The position numbers and the translations under genes were made by a program. From Himantopus leucocephalus (lineage: Eukaryota > Chordata > Aves > Charadriiformes > Recurvirostridae): a stretch of DNA of 64,000 nucleotides. Shown here piece after piece: positions 48,070 through 60,378 of this stretch. Location: positions 1,681,212 through 1,745,211 of the forward strand of contig RSEF01000020.1 in NCBI GenBank assembly GCA_003993805.1, written 5' to 3'. The stretch's first letter is position 1. Each line of letters starts with the position of its first letter. The notes beneath the pieces were generated by a model. The model did no database searches. It saw nothing but the letters and a program-made list of their open reading frames with translations, and was not told where the DNA came from.

Positions 48070-50004
48070 AACTTGTTCCTGTGTTGGGAAACAGCAAAGA
48101 CAGGTACTTGCTATCCATTTCTGAGCTCTCTCAGGACTCTGATCAACCTGCTGTTTATTTCATTTCTAAGGTAAACTCATGTTTTCGTTCTCTCTCTGTA
48201 GGAGAAAAAAAAAAAAATCATTCCCATTTCTGCTCTGTGAATCTCTGCCAAGCCTGTGCTGGCGGTTCCACAGGGCTTGGTGGACAGCAGGCAGGTCCCG
48301 ATGAGGTTAAAGATGCTGTTTTGCGTAGGAGCATTGTACAGCTTAGTAATATTTGCCGTTTATTGCATACACTAAATTCCTGTTGGCCCCAGAGCCAAAA
48401 ATACGAAGTGTTAAAATAAAACTTGTAATATAGCATTGGACTCTGTAGTAATAAGACATATATGGTATACACCAAACAAACGACTGATTTCAAAGCTGTG
48501 TCTTAAATATGACTCTCCGCTGGGCAGCCACATCCAAATTAAAACATTGTCATCCCTCGAGCTTGGCATGGCAGGGCTCTGAGCAGTGGTTGAAATCTAT
48601 GATGTAGCCCAGATCTTTATAAAATCAGGATTAAAGAGCTATAATGATGAAGCAGGGTTGGGATTCTGAAGCATTCGCTTGTTTCAAACCTCAACATACT
48701 GCCTGCAAAAACGTGCCCTTTCTCAAGCGCTCCTCTCGATCTCTTGCGTCCTCCGTAGAAGGCAAGGCGCTGTGGGGGAGATACCACCACGTTCAGCAGA
48801 TGTCTGGGCTTTCTGCTTTGTTAAAATCTGTTAAATATTCACCCATTATTATAACATGCAAATTCCTTGGCTAAGAGGAGAAGGAAATGCAGATTTCTTT
48901 TCTTTTTCACAATCATCTTTGCTAGTCATAGGGCAGTTGGAATAATGTGTTCTCTTTCAAATGAAAACAAAGGCATAAAAATAGATCTTCCGAGCCTAGA
49001 ACAGTGGCGAGAAGATCTTTAAATAAAACCCCTCAGAATACTCTATTTTCAAATTTGCTGCTTCAAATAGATTCATCATCTTGCCTTCTCTCCAGAAGAT
49101 GCTTTTATCAGATATAAAGCTAAAGGACATTTAGTCAGAAAACCTTTCGTGGTGTTTTTTGAACAACTGACTGTAATACCTTAGCCAAGATCAGACGTCT
49201 GTATGTGCGTATGTATATACAGTTTTCGTTGCAGTTTTCACTGGGTGCAGTTGTCTTCGTTCCTGGCCCCTGCTGCTAAATTGCTGCAGAGAAGGCTGCG
49301 CTTTGTCGCTATATGAAGTGATTCCAAATAACCCACTGTCTACGGTAGTAACTATTTTTCTTTAGGGGAAGCCCCTTAGCTAGAATGTGAAGCAAACAAA
49401 CAAACCGCTGCCGAACTCTCTTGTGGATGAAAGAGGAGGAAAATCTCAGGTCTTAATTGTTGTGATGAAATTAATGTGTTTTCTGTGCAATGCCCATCAC
49501 CTTATTCTTTTGTGCTGTGGGTGAGGGTGTGGGTCACCGGAGCAGGCAAAGGGGCTGCTGACCACTTAAGACTAGGTGTCCTCATGGTTGTCAAGCAGAA
49601 GAGCAAACATCCTCAGGATTCAGCCTTCAGGAAGGCAAAGCCATCGCAGAGTTCACGGCCCGGAAGGCTGAGTACCTGAGTGTGTAAAGCTGCATCCTTG
49701 AGTCGTCATTAAGCACACCGGTGACCCAAATGTACATCTTGATTCCTGAAAATGAGATATTTTTATTTTTTTTTTTCTCTGTGGCTAATGAGTTACCATG
49801 GACGTGTTAGCGCCTGCCCAGTGATGATGCCGACTCCTCTTTGTAATTCGCTTCTGCTCAAGGAAAATCCTGGATCTGAGCAATGGACTAGGCCAGAGAA
49901 ATAAAAGCATTGCCAGGTTGGCAGCTAGAATTTCACACTCGAGCAGATTGTTGTTGCCATTCCAGCAGCGGGCTGGCTTGAGTACGAATGCTGGAGCTCG
50001 GCAA

Positions 50005-50280
50005 ATCTAGCTCTTGGGTTCTGGCTTCTCCACAAACCCACTGTGTGAATTTTGGCAACTTGCTTAATTTCCCTGAGCACGATCCAAAACCCGGGGAAGT
50101 CAAGGAGAGGCTTTCCTGGAGCTTAAATACACTTCAAATAGGCTCTTTAGGTTTCTGTTTCTAGTCTGTAAAATGGTAAATGCACTCTCTCTCAGACATT
50201 GGTTGCAAACCCTGAATGACAGGGACTGTTTCTTACTGTTAGCACAACAGAGCCCTGCTCCTGGTCGGCGTTCTGTAATT
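50005..50280 (+). mobile_element. Ancient MIR-like SINE, interrupted
   Basis: ctcttgggttctggcttctc, 'cactgtgtgaattttggcaa' and 'cttgcttaatttccctgagc' match the MIR core wording (ctgggttctggctctgccac, gtgtgaccttgggcaag, cacttaacctctctgagc). After about 60 unrelated bases the element resumes with gtttctagtctgtaaaatgg, the MIR 'ctcatctgtaaaatggg' block, and then a degraded 3' part. It is strongly diverged, as expected for an amniote-age element in a bird. Ends are approximate. Confidence 0.65.
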
Positions 50281-50848
50281 TGAAGGTGAACGTAACCCGT
50301 GACCACCCCACAGATACAGGAGCTCAGCTGGGTGGCAAGCGTCATCCTTCCAAATCTCATGCTGCTCACGTATGGGGAAAAGTAAAGCTGATTCCCACTG
50401 TCCAGAAAAACAATTCAGGCAAAACTAAAAACAACAGGAGAGAGGGGTCAGGCACTTCTGTTCTTTATGGCTACCGTTTGGCTTCTGCTCATGGATGCTA
50501 CCGACCCACAGGAATGATCATGTTCATGCAAACATTTCCTTTTCTCTGTTTCCTGTATATTTGTCGGCAACAGAAGTGCTAACGGGGCCCTCGTCACCTT
50601 CCCCAGGCCTCGATCTGCACTGCTTGTCGGGAGAGCTGGGTTTCCATTGATTTCGGCAGCACGGCGTCTGGCCCGGCTGCTCGTTGGGACCCCGGGAGCG
50701 CAGCGCGGAGGTGTAAAATCCTTCCCTGCCAGGAGGCCAGGTGGCTGCAACAGCCCCATCCTCTGCCCTGCCAAGCAGTGCTTGCTAATTACTGAGCAGG
50801 TCACGCGTCCTGAATAGAAGGGCTTGGCTGGCTTGTATTTACCCACTA

Positions 50849-50850
50849 NN
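50849..50850. other. Two-base N join
   Basis: Two Ns in an A/C-rich low-complexity context. No flanking duplication. Confidence 0.95.
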
Positions 50851-51027
50851 CAAAACCAACAAACCCAAACCCCACCACCCAAAGAGGGTCATAATTAGTC
50901 TGTTTGTAGGGGGTTGCACTGGTGGGGAAGAACAAAGACAGAAAGAAGGGTTCCTGCAGGCATCCCCTGGTCTGTAAAAGGCTTTTGCTTACATAGGCAG
51001 CATGACAGAGCTTAGCACGGCACCCTT

Positions 51028-51161
51028 CATGTCAGAGCTGGATTCCTTTTCTGCTCCGCGGTGCTCGCCATCAGGTAATGACAAAGCTGTGNTCCTGCAT
51101 GTCAGAGCTGGATTCCTTTTCTGCTCCGCGGTGCTCGCCATCAGGTAATGACAAAGCTGTG
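51028..51161. repeat. 64-bp exact tandem copy split by one N (assembly duplication)
   Basis: 51028-51091 recurs at 51098-51161. N is at 51092, with five bases before the second copy. Confidence 0.85.
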
Positions 51162-51226
51162 AGTGCGTTTGCGCCGCTGCCCGGGAACCAGGCAGAAACT
51201 CTTGTTTCTCCCTGCTTTCCTCCCTT

Positions 51227-51281
51227 GCTTTCCATCTTCTGCAGGAATCCACANGCTTTCCATCTTTTGCAGGAATCCACA
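51227..51281. repeat. 27-bp near-exact tandem copy split by one N (assembly duplication)
   Basis: 51227-51253 and 51255-51281 differ at one base, with N at 51254. This is the second such scar within 200 bp, so this patch is locally unreliable. Confidence 0.85.
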
Positions 51282-54054
51282 ATTAAAAACGTCTTCGCGC
51301 ACCTCCCGCACAGCCTGGGGAGCGGAGCTGCACCCAGAGGTCTGCCGTGCATTCCTGCAGCACTCAGTAAATATCACGGTAGGGGAGAGCCAAGTGGTAC
51401 TCATTCCCCAGCAAGTCACAGGGCTGGGGACATTGGTTGCACGCCAAGTACGTTAGAATTCAAGTCCCCTTCTTATAGAAACTGGCCATAAAGGAGACCA
51501 TGACCATGCTGCTCCTACAAGGAGGCTGCAGCTGGGAGGCTGAGCTGGTGCTGGTGTCTCAGGCTGGCCGGCTGGAGTTGCATTTGTTTGATCACATACG
51601 GATTTGGGTCCAGATGCTGGAAACAGTGGTGTTATCCAGGACAGGAGTAGCTCTGGGATGCATCTGAGGTGGTTTGGATAGTTTGGATGACAGATTTTTG
51701 GGTTCTTTAGTGGCCAAGGAGAGGATTATGTGGGACTGGAGGAGGTGGGAGCTGAGGTTCAACTCTGAGGTGGAGGATTAGGGAGGAACTGGGATGGAGA
51801 GGCATGGGGAGTTAAAGGCTGTGGGCAGGAATGGTTAGGAAGGACACCATGGGGACACTTTTATGTGTCAGTATCGAACCAGGGCTCAGCATGAAGGTAA
51901 GGACCGCTTCCCCCGTGCTGTGTGCCTCTGTTTTGCTTCTGGTAATTGAGTCGCTCTGGGCGTTCTGGCGCAGGGCTCCAGGTGTGGTGCCTGAGTAGGT
52001 ACATGCTTTGCAACGGTGAGAGACAGACAGAAAGGATACGAAGCCATGCGGTTTTGTGCCTTTAACTACAAAAGTCTTCAGGTCACCATGTGGCCTAGCC
52101 AAGAACAAGCAGGTTTCTCCAAACTCCTAGTGTACTGCTGCAGCAGTTTATGGCTCCCATGAACTCTGCTCACTTAAAAAGTGTCCGTGAAAGCATTTCT
52201 CAAGAAAAGTCTTCCTGGCATATTTTAATGGAGAAGGAGTGAATGTATTTATTTTAAGATGTGCACTAGAGATCTTCTCCACGCTTGGTGGGGAATTGTT
52301 GCCCACCACTGTGATATAGAAGAGAGAAAATGCACTTTTCATTGTGAACTCCCTATTACTCAGTGAAAGACAAATCTGTGCCCGAGAACACCCACTGCAT
52401 TCAGCATAATTTTGGACTCTCCAGGGAAGCTTATAGTTCAGATGGCTTTTGCAACTCTGTTCCTGAGGTCAAATCTAAGGTTGTACAACATTCACTGGCT
52501 TCTGAAAAATGTACATTTAGGATTCTTTTTGCTCATTGGCAATTTTTATTCTTTCAGTGCTACCATAAGTTCCATTAACCTGGAGTTAAGCTAAGGTTAT
52601 GCTGTTGGATGAGCATAATAAAATGCACTACCTTGGCTACAGAACGTATTTCTTTTGTGGTGCTTTAAGAGGTCTATAAAGCTGTGATTAAATGATGTCT
52701 AAGTTTAGCTCTTCTGCAGTGTTTTGCTGAGAGCAGAATCAAAACCTTGTTGGGACCTTTTCTTTAACACGCCACTGTCACAGCAAGATGCAGAACCATC
52801 GGACCTAGCAACTCTGCTTATTTTAAGCCAGCAACAGCTGAGGTGCCAGTAGTCCCATTGCAAATGCTCGTAACATGATGCTCACGTAAGTAACAGCCCA
52901 ATTCACTCTGCGGTTCTGGGGAATGTGTTGGTCTGTGTACAGGGAGCAGCTGGCAGTGGAGGGAGGGCTGAGAAATGCCTCGCGAGTGAGCTGGGCTGAG
53001 CTGGGCGCTTTGAAAGGCACAAGCTGTGCAGAGTTTATTAAAGTGAAACAGCTGCATGCAAAAGAAAAAAAAATGAAGAAGAAGGAAAAAAAGAAAAGAA
53101 AGTGAGGAGATATTTTGTCCAACCCAGTAGATACTCGTGGCTGGTTTAGTGGAAGAGCAGCAAGATAAATCTTGCTTCTTTTTTAGTGTGTTGTTTTGTT
53201 ACTGAAGTCCTTCAGCTTCCTTGTGGTTTAGTGGGAGGAATTGGTTCCCCTTGGACCAAACCTGTCCCTGAGGTGCCGCAGAGCCAAGCCAGTGCAACGC
53301 TCGTCTCGGCTCTGCGTGCCATTCATGGCCACCACACTGCAGACAGCTTCTGAGGGGACACATTCATGTAGAGAAGAAGGGTCACGTCCCAGTCAGGGCA
53401 ACAACATACTTTTTCAGGGAACTTGAGCACAGCGGTTGAGCAGTCATGAAAAATCTCTACCACGTTACTGCGTGAACTGCCAGACGTAGCAAGGAGCTGA
53501 AATCTGCAGTTGGAGAGGGTTGGTGGTGAACACCAGGGGCTCAGGCTTGTGCAGCCAGAAAACTTAAGCAAGACTTTCTCCTGGAAGTGAACAGAGCAGT
53601 TGTCTTTGAGGCTGAAACAGTAGGACTTGTTGCTGTGGTGTTATTTTAATAACAGGTTGTGTAACTTCACCTTGTTCTGTACTCCAAAGTCCTGGCTGGG
53701 AACAGGAACGGTGCCATAGCACGAGCCTAGAAGCAAGAAGCCTTGGAAACTTCCCAGGAAGGCTGGTGAATCAAAGATGTGCAGCTTAATATAGAGATAG
53801 AGTTTAAATGGGTAGCAAACCAGCAAGGTCTTAGACACAGAGTCCATCTGAATTCCCGGTATTACTCACTTTTGTGGCTTCCTTTCCCTCAAAAGAGGCA
53901 GCTGTGTAAGGATCTCTTAATCTGGCAAAGAGAGGGGTCATCAAGTGATTCCCGTAGGAGTGATTTGCCCGTGTGTAGCCAAGGGCTATATCTCATAAGA
54001 CTGAATCCCCATGGTGCTGTATACTTGAGACCGTCCTTGCCCAGCGAGTGAAGA
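51282..54054. other. Unique sequence, G/T-rich in part
   Basis: 51655-51835 is strikingly G-rich with many GG and GGG runs and few C. The rest is ordinary unique DNA. No gene recognised. Confidence 0.4.
53060..53109 (+). repeat. Purine-only A-rich tract
   Basis: A runs mixed with gaagaagg units and almost no pyrimidines for about 45 bases. Confidence 0.85.
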
Positions 54055-54150
54055 GTCTGTATGCCCTGTACGATGGGAAAGGGGACCTGAAGGTACAGGA
54101 AAGGACAGTGACTTTTGCATGGTCACAAGCAGAGGAGCGGCAGAGCAAGG
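54055..54150 (-). mobile_element. Ancient MIR-like SINE fragment
   Basis: Read on the minus strand: tgctctgccgctcctctgc, 'ttgtgaccatgcaaaagtca', 'ctgtcctttcctgtaccttc', 'aggtcccctttcccatcg'. This follows the MIR core order (ctctgccact, gtgtgaccttgggcaagtca, ctctctgtgcctca, gtttccccatctg). It is short and diverged, with no target duplication visible. Confidence 0.6.
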
Positions 54151-56834
54151 CAGAAAAATAGAGGGGACTTCACATCATGGGTCTGTCCCAAGGGCAATGA
54201 GCCAGCAGGCTGCTTCCAGTTGCAAGGACAGGGAGGGGAAGGGCAAAAAAGGGAGGTCCCCTTCTCCTGCTTCATCTGTACTTGGGCAAACAGTTCTGTC
54301 CACCTTAGTCCCAATGCTGACACCCCATCGCTGCCTTTGGAGCAAAGTCTTCTAGTCTCTGAGGTGTTTGCAGTGGAGACCTGCTTCACAGAGCATGTCT
54401 AGCCACGTGCTCTAAATCTTTCTCCTTTCAGCAGAGCCAACAAATCATTTGTAAGTAACTTCTAGCCCCAGGAGTGATTCCCTCCAGTCTCCATGAGAGC
54501 TCTCAGTGTTTTAAACTGAGCAGTAAGCATTATCCACACGAAAATCTTGAAATCACAGTTACTGTGTGGGATGTGAGAGGGACCTGCCAGGTGCAGGTCA
54601 TGGTCATGCTTTGCCAAAACTGTTTGAACTCAGGACCTTGTTACCAAACACACGCTTGCTGGGGCAGGTCACTCTTTTCACTACATTTTCCGCTTTCATG
54701 CGGCTTAAGATGGGAGGCTTGAAAGAAACATCTCTTTCAAGTGAACCTCCTCCTGGAATACTTAGCTCAGCCTCTAAATAGAAAACTCACTTAATTGAAA
54801 AGGACTTTGTGTTGCCCCCGTAAAGCTTTCATCTAATGCCCTCCAAGTGCACCAGGAGAAATAGCAAGGCAAATTATCTTATGAGAGCATCGCAGAGATT
54901 GAGAGTTGTAATTGTCAGCCCATCCACAACTCCCTGTCACTTAGCTGAGCTGCTGGTCCAGCAGACAGGGAAGAATGGAAGTGTTTTCTTTTCTGTCCTC
55001 CACAAGGACCTGTTCCTATGGAAAGCAAACCGCTCCTCTCGTGGAGAACTGGCAAGATGGAGGAGGCAACAAGGTGAGTTTGCTGCTCTCTTGAACGAGG
55101 CAGGAACAGCCCCAAAAGCTAGCTGGTTTGGTGTCCACATCATGTCTAGGCATCCCCTTGTGGAAGGGAGCCCTGCTCACAATTGTGGACTTGTCCACAG
55201 GAAGACAGAATGAAAGAATGAGGTCTGACCTTGCCAAAAGATACGGGATAAGTCCTTAAGTACGCGTTCTGTTAGTCTGCCCTGAGGTGTTCTTGCAGCA
55301 TGCTGTGGTTTTCACTGTGGTGCCTCGACAGTCATGAGTCCTCGCCTTGCATACTGAAATGTCGCCTGCCCAGAGGATGCAGCCCTGCATGGTGGGACCT
55401 CTGTCCGTGCTCCCTGCTGAAACTTCTGCAGGGTAGGATCTCCTCATGAGATACGCTTTGATGCAAAACAGAAACCTGCCAAAGGTCAGAACAGCTTCAG
55501 GATCTTGGAGAGCAGCTCGTAATACCATAATTCCTCTCTCTGGAACATATTGTGCAGCTTCTGCTTTTGACAAGTCAGTCCGAGCCATCCACTCCCAAGC
55601 AACTGAACAGAGGCTAAATGTTGCTCAGAGCAACGATACTGGTTGTTGTAAAGACTTGGTGGTGAGAAGAGATGGAGCCAACATCTTGTGGTTGGATGCT
55701 CTGAGCTTTGTAAGCACCCACTTCCATGTAGGAAGTAGGATTCCTAAGCATATTTCCTAATTTTCATATTTTAATGTAGGTCAAACTGTGGCTCGGGAGA
55801 TCATATTTTGATCTTAACATTAATGCGCTTCAGAAGAGACAGTTGCTATTCAGCATGAGTGAATTATCCTATTGCCCCCCCGTTGTGTTTTGAGGACTGT
55901 CACTGTCCAGCACATTTTTCTTCAGTAATGCCACCTCCGTGGCTAGAAAGTCTCAATTGCAAGTCACATGTGTAAACATTTGGCTAGTCGTTTATCTAGT
56001 TTACAGTTTGTAAAGATGACATGTAATTTAAATAGTGTATGTAACGTAAAAATCCTAGTACTGATTTAGTAGCCCTATTATTCCCCTGTCAGCAAAATTA
56101 ATGTTCTATTTGCACAAAGCATCAGCTCAGTCTCCCTATCTGCAGAAACAGAGAGGTTGGGATGCAGGCTGAGGTGTCTTGACAACTGAGAAGTATGTTG
56201 CACGCCAGCACCTGTCGCTGCTGCAAGCAGAACAGGCGTTTCCCAAGATTGCCTTGCATTAGAAATAGCACATCCCAATTACCAAGTTAGAAGGACAACA
56301 ACAGAGTGGCAGACAGACTGAAGTGTTGAATCCACAGGCAACGATTTGCCCAGCAGTTGGCTCCTTTCCAATCAAATGGTTGAAATTTTTTGGTTTGAGC
56401 AGAGGAGCCTCGGGGAAAAGCACAGGAAGTAAAATATTAGCAACAAGCTCTGCAGAACCAGAAACAGCTCTCCTCTGTTTTATAACAGGAGGAAGGGAGA
56501 TCCTCTCCCACGTTTTCCCCCCTTTTCTACATTGTGCTTTCCAACACACGTAGTCAGTTATAAATTGCCAGGGAGCGGCAGGAGCGGGCTGCTCCGCTGG
56601 GGAATAGAAGCCAGGAGTGCAGTGTGACAAGAAGGCAGGCAGGGGACAATGTCCTGCTGCAGTCCCTCAGGACCTGACCGTGAAGAGTGGGTCCAGCTGC
56701 AGTCACTAGGATCAACCAGTCATTTCCAGAGAGGTTTTTAGCGACAGATCCCTGGTCCAGCCAGGAGGCCAAGTCGGGATCAGCAAGACATGTGGCTGAG
56801 CATGGGCTCACCTGTAGTTAGCCCAGGCAGGGAC
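54151..56834. other. Unique sequence, nothing recognised
   Basis: No repeat body and no convincing coding frame. Confidence 0.4.
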
Positions 56835-57113
56835 CGACGACAAGGGCTTGAGCGCAGTGGGTGGCTTCAGGTCCTCACAGCTCTTTCCCAACAGCCTGAG
56901 ACCTGGTTACAGCTGCGCCGTATCAGAGCCGGCTGTCGAGGACCAGCAGCCAGACACCTTGCGGGGTGCTTTTNCGACGACAAGGGCTGGAGCGCAGTGG
57001 GTGGCTTCAGGTCCTCACAGCTCTTTCCCAACAGCCTGAGACCTGGTTACAGCTGCGCCGTATCAGAGCCGGCTGTCGAGGACCAGCAGCCAGACACCTT
57101 GCGGGGTGCTTTT
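56835..57113. repeat. 139-bp tandem copy split by one N (assembly duplication)
   Basis: 56835-56973 and 56975-57113 differ at a single base, with N at 56974. The near identity supports unmerged contig overlap. Confidence 0.88.
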
Positions 57114-57289
57114 TTAGATACCGCTTTTGAACTCTCATAACGTTGGATCTCTCTTTCCAATACACTGGAGGGGTTGGGAGCACATTGAGGGAAGAACAAG
57201 GAGACTGTCCACGCAGGTAGCCTCGTCCTCAATGCAAATCACATTTCTCTACCTCTCCTTTCAGTAACCGGGCATATCCTGTGAACCAG

Positions 57290-57933
57290 CGTCCTGGTTT
57301 GAGCAATGCAGGACTCATTTCTCTTCTAATGCTTGAGAAAAACACACTTTTAGAAGACTCCAGTGTCTCAATCGGTGAAAATATGTACTTTATAGCCAGC
57401 TATGGTATGTGGGTTTCAAGGTCTAAGTGTTTTTGAGTTAGCCAGGTGCGGGGACAAGGAGGAGCAAGACCGGGGCACTTGACCCAAGCTGGCCAACAGG
57501 ATTATTTCATACCATGAATGGCACATTCAATATAAATCAGAAAGTTTGCTGCGAATTTCTTTTTCCTTAATGGCTGTGATCCTGAGAACTTCCTGCCCTG
57601 GTGCCGGAGCCCCAAGCCCTTCCCTTCCTCACGAAGCTGTAGTGCTCACCGCGTCCAACATTTGCTGTCCCTGCTGGGTGTGCACAGCTTCTTCTGATAG
57701 TATGGGCTGAGTATAGTCCTCGTATATTTTGTATTTGTATCGGGATCATTATTGGTTCTTTAATGGTATTGATGTTAATTATTTAGTCTTATTCTAGTAA
57801 GTCTGTTTATATTTCAACCCTCGGGTTTCCTTGTTGTTTCCTGATTCCCCTTCCCAGGTGGGGAGGGATCATGGGGTGAGAGAATAATTGTCTAAACAAC
57901 CATAAATTGTTGTGGGTTTCTCAAACCATAACA
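57290..57933 (+). mobile_element. Avian solo LTR of an endogenous retrovirus, with 5-bp target duplication
   Basis: The 644-bp unit starts gtcctggtttgagca after a c (a t>c change of the expected TG) and ends ccataaca. It is bracketed by ACCAG at 57285-57289 and 57934-57938. Inside are cacttgacccaagctggcc, 'ttatttcataccatgaatgg', a TATA-like tataaat at 57531-57537, a decayed polyadenylation region near 57790 and 'ttcaaccctcgggtttcc'. This follows the order of a common bird LTR family (ctgacccaaactggcc, ttccataccat, tatataaa, ctcaacccacgag). A 5-bp duplication fits an ERVL-type element, though the class is inferred. No internal viral sequence adjoins it, so it is a recombination-derived solo LTR. 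Confidence 0.85.
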
Positions 57934-58659
57934 ACCAGTTGTCTGGAAGAATGCATGGGCGCAGGGTATAGACGGCTGTAAATATTCTCTTGTGCGATGG
58001 CAGGAACCTGTAGGAGGGAAAATGAACTGTCAGCTTGAGAAGTGGAAGAACAAAGCCATTAATAAGAGCATCAGAAAAGACTGTGGAGCGTGGCACTGCA
58101 GCGTGGAATGGCTGCCAACAAGATGATATCTACTGCAGCTTTTCCAGAGGGCTCTAAGGCCACTAAAGCCTTTCAGCAGATACCCTTCGCCTTTGGATTG
58201 GCCCCTCCGCAGAAGCCCTGCGTTGATGGGCAGACAGATAAGGACCTCTCAGAATCAAATTGGACCCTTGTAACATTCTCTGCGCTTCTTCAAAAGTGAG
58301 GCTACATTTGAGCATATTCAAAAGGCATTCGTGGCAAGGCGTCTGTCCACTTAAACCTGGGATCATGAGATGGGCTGAGAAGAAAATGAAATGTTGTAGA
58401 AGAGCCAATCATTACAGCACATTAATTGGAGAGGAAACCAGATATTTGTATTTCTGGAGCCATTCAAGACTATAAACAGAGGAAAACTGAACCAGTTTGA
58501 ACTGGTTTGCCATCTCTCTTTACATCCGAATTTTTATGAAGGCTCCCTTAATTATAAGGATTTCATAAAGCAATTTATTCTGCTACTTCTGTTTAGTTAC
58601 CTGCATGTTTCTGAACTTTTTATATAGTCTTGGGTGAAGCTGTTCAGCCCCTGGAGTTG
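57934..58659. other. Unique sequence, one open frame of unclear origin
   Basis: A 69-codon plus frame at 58090-58299 (AFQQIPFAFGLAPPQKPC) overlaps an equally long minus frame. Neither is recognised. Confidence 0.3.
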
Positions 58660-58795
58660 TGAAGCCCCGGAACAGGTTGATCGCAGGGGTTGTGGGATAT
58701 ATGTTCTTGGAGATTTTCAAAACACAGTTGGACAAGGTGCTGAATGACCTGACCTAACCTTGAAGTTGACTGCTTTGAATTTTTCTATGATTCCA
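58660..58795 (+). mobile_element. Old CR1 LINE 3' end
   Basis: gaagccccggaacaggttg, 'ggagattttcaaaacacagttgg', 'caaggtgctgaatgacctgacc' and the tail tttttctatgattcc follow the CR1 3' order, but with many changes and missing blocks. It is the most diverged CR1 copy in the window. Confidence 0.75.
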
Positions 58796-60378
58796 AATTC
58801 TCTGTGCTACCATAAGACTAGAAAAGAGATGTTTTATTAAAAGCTGAAATGTTTATTCAGTCTTTTAAATCTGCACACTCAAGAAAGGAGAGATGATTTC
58901 TTTTTACTTGTAATACAATTCTGAGATTTCAGGACTAACTGATGAAGACTTCTTCTCTGCCTTCCTTTTTTTCAGTCCCCAAATGCTGTGATAAGGGCTT
59001 TGCAAACTAAAAACCCAGAAATTATTTGTTAAAAAAACAAGGAAAGTCTGGTCCTGGTGACCTTTCCTTTGGTCCTCAGAGGTATGTGTTGAAATTTCAA
59101 GCTGCCTTGGAAGCTGACTAGAAGGAGACACCCCAGGAGCTCAGTTCTCCTGGAAAGGCTCTTCGTGTGGGAGAGGAGAGAGGAAGGCGTTTAAGGACAG
59201 GAAAAGTGAGTCAGGGAAAAGCGAACTTGATCATCGGTCAAATCATGTTTAGGGTACAGTTCATTTCTGTCAGCGTTGTATCTGCCACTGGGGTTTACCT
59301 GCGCTAGCTGCATCGAGGGGAAAACCAGAGTGGCTTGTCTACCCTGGCTCTCTGGAGGAACCCTCCTGGGGGTGCAAGATGTAGGCCACAAAGTGCTTTT
59401 AGGCAAGACTGAAACCTGCTGAAATGAGCAAGAGGTGCAGCTGTGCAGGTCATGGCATCTACTTAGCTCTCCCTGACCTGATGGCGATCTGTCTCCTTGG
59501 GAGGTGCCTGTGTCCTCTAGAAAAGGAGCTGAGATGTGTAAATAACTGCTGGAGGCCGAGGAGTGTTGGATGGGAGAGCAAGGCACAGGCAGTGTGAACT
59601 GTTGGACAGAGGAGGTTTATGGTCTAATGCGTCAGGTAGAGGCAATTGTGCAGTGAAGATGGACCTGGAAATGTCTGAGTATGGTATTTGGAATGATACG
59701 GTTAGTGTGTGACGGTGATATGATTAATTAAACAATTAGTATATGAAACGAATGGTGTTTCCCCTTATGCCTAGCATGAAAATGGAGTAATTAACTAATA
59801 AAAAAAAAAAGTGTCATGGGTAAAAGAAAAAAAACACCTCAAACTGGAGAATCCATATCTTAACAAAACTGATATGTTGAAAAGCCGCCCAAGGGAAGAG
59901 AAGAATTCAATTTCTGGACTCCCTGTTTCCAGGAAGTCTAACCTCTCTACATGAAGAGTTCTTTGCAGCTGTACCTGTTGCCATGCTGCCTGAATGAAGG
60001 AACCTTGACAGATCAAGTCTTGTCTTGTATCAGCTCTGTGGGATGGGTGGGAGTGAGGAAGTTGGAAGAGGACACGCTGGAACACTGTTAATTCTGGTTA
60101 ATGACCAAAAGCAGAGCATGGAAAAGCTGAAATGGTCAAGGTCCTTGACTGTGAGCCAGATGACAATGGAAGGAATACAGAAAACAGTTGTAAGAAGAGC
60201 CTGGATGATCTTTTAGAGAAATGGGGGTGGGGGAGAAAGCTTGAGAGAGGAAGATTCAAAATAAAGGCTGCCATCTGGAAGTAACTTAAAACGTCAGTTT
60301 TGCACCTCTTTTTCTGAAAATAACAACTCTGCAGAGACACTGCAATTTTATTTTTTTTTATACTTAATTTATGTTATT
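58796..60378. other. Unique sequence, nothing recognised
   Basis: There are A-rich tracts near 59801-59834 and T9 near 60350. No repeat body and no supported frame apart from the exon candidate that follows. Confidence 0.4.

Larger units (their letters stand above)
46808..50004. other. Unique sequence with candidate regulatory patches
   Basis: No gene recognised. 47460-47560 and 48880-49150 are AT-rich and repeat-free. A strong pyrimidine-rich acceptor ends at 47341, followed by an open 17-codon frame (GLAAAAVEVHVGLIVLK) ending in TAG, but nothing links it to another exon. Confidence 0.35.
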
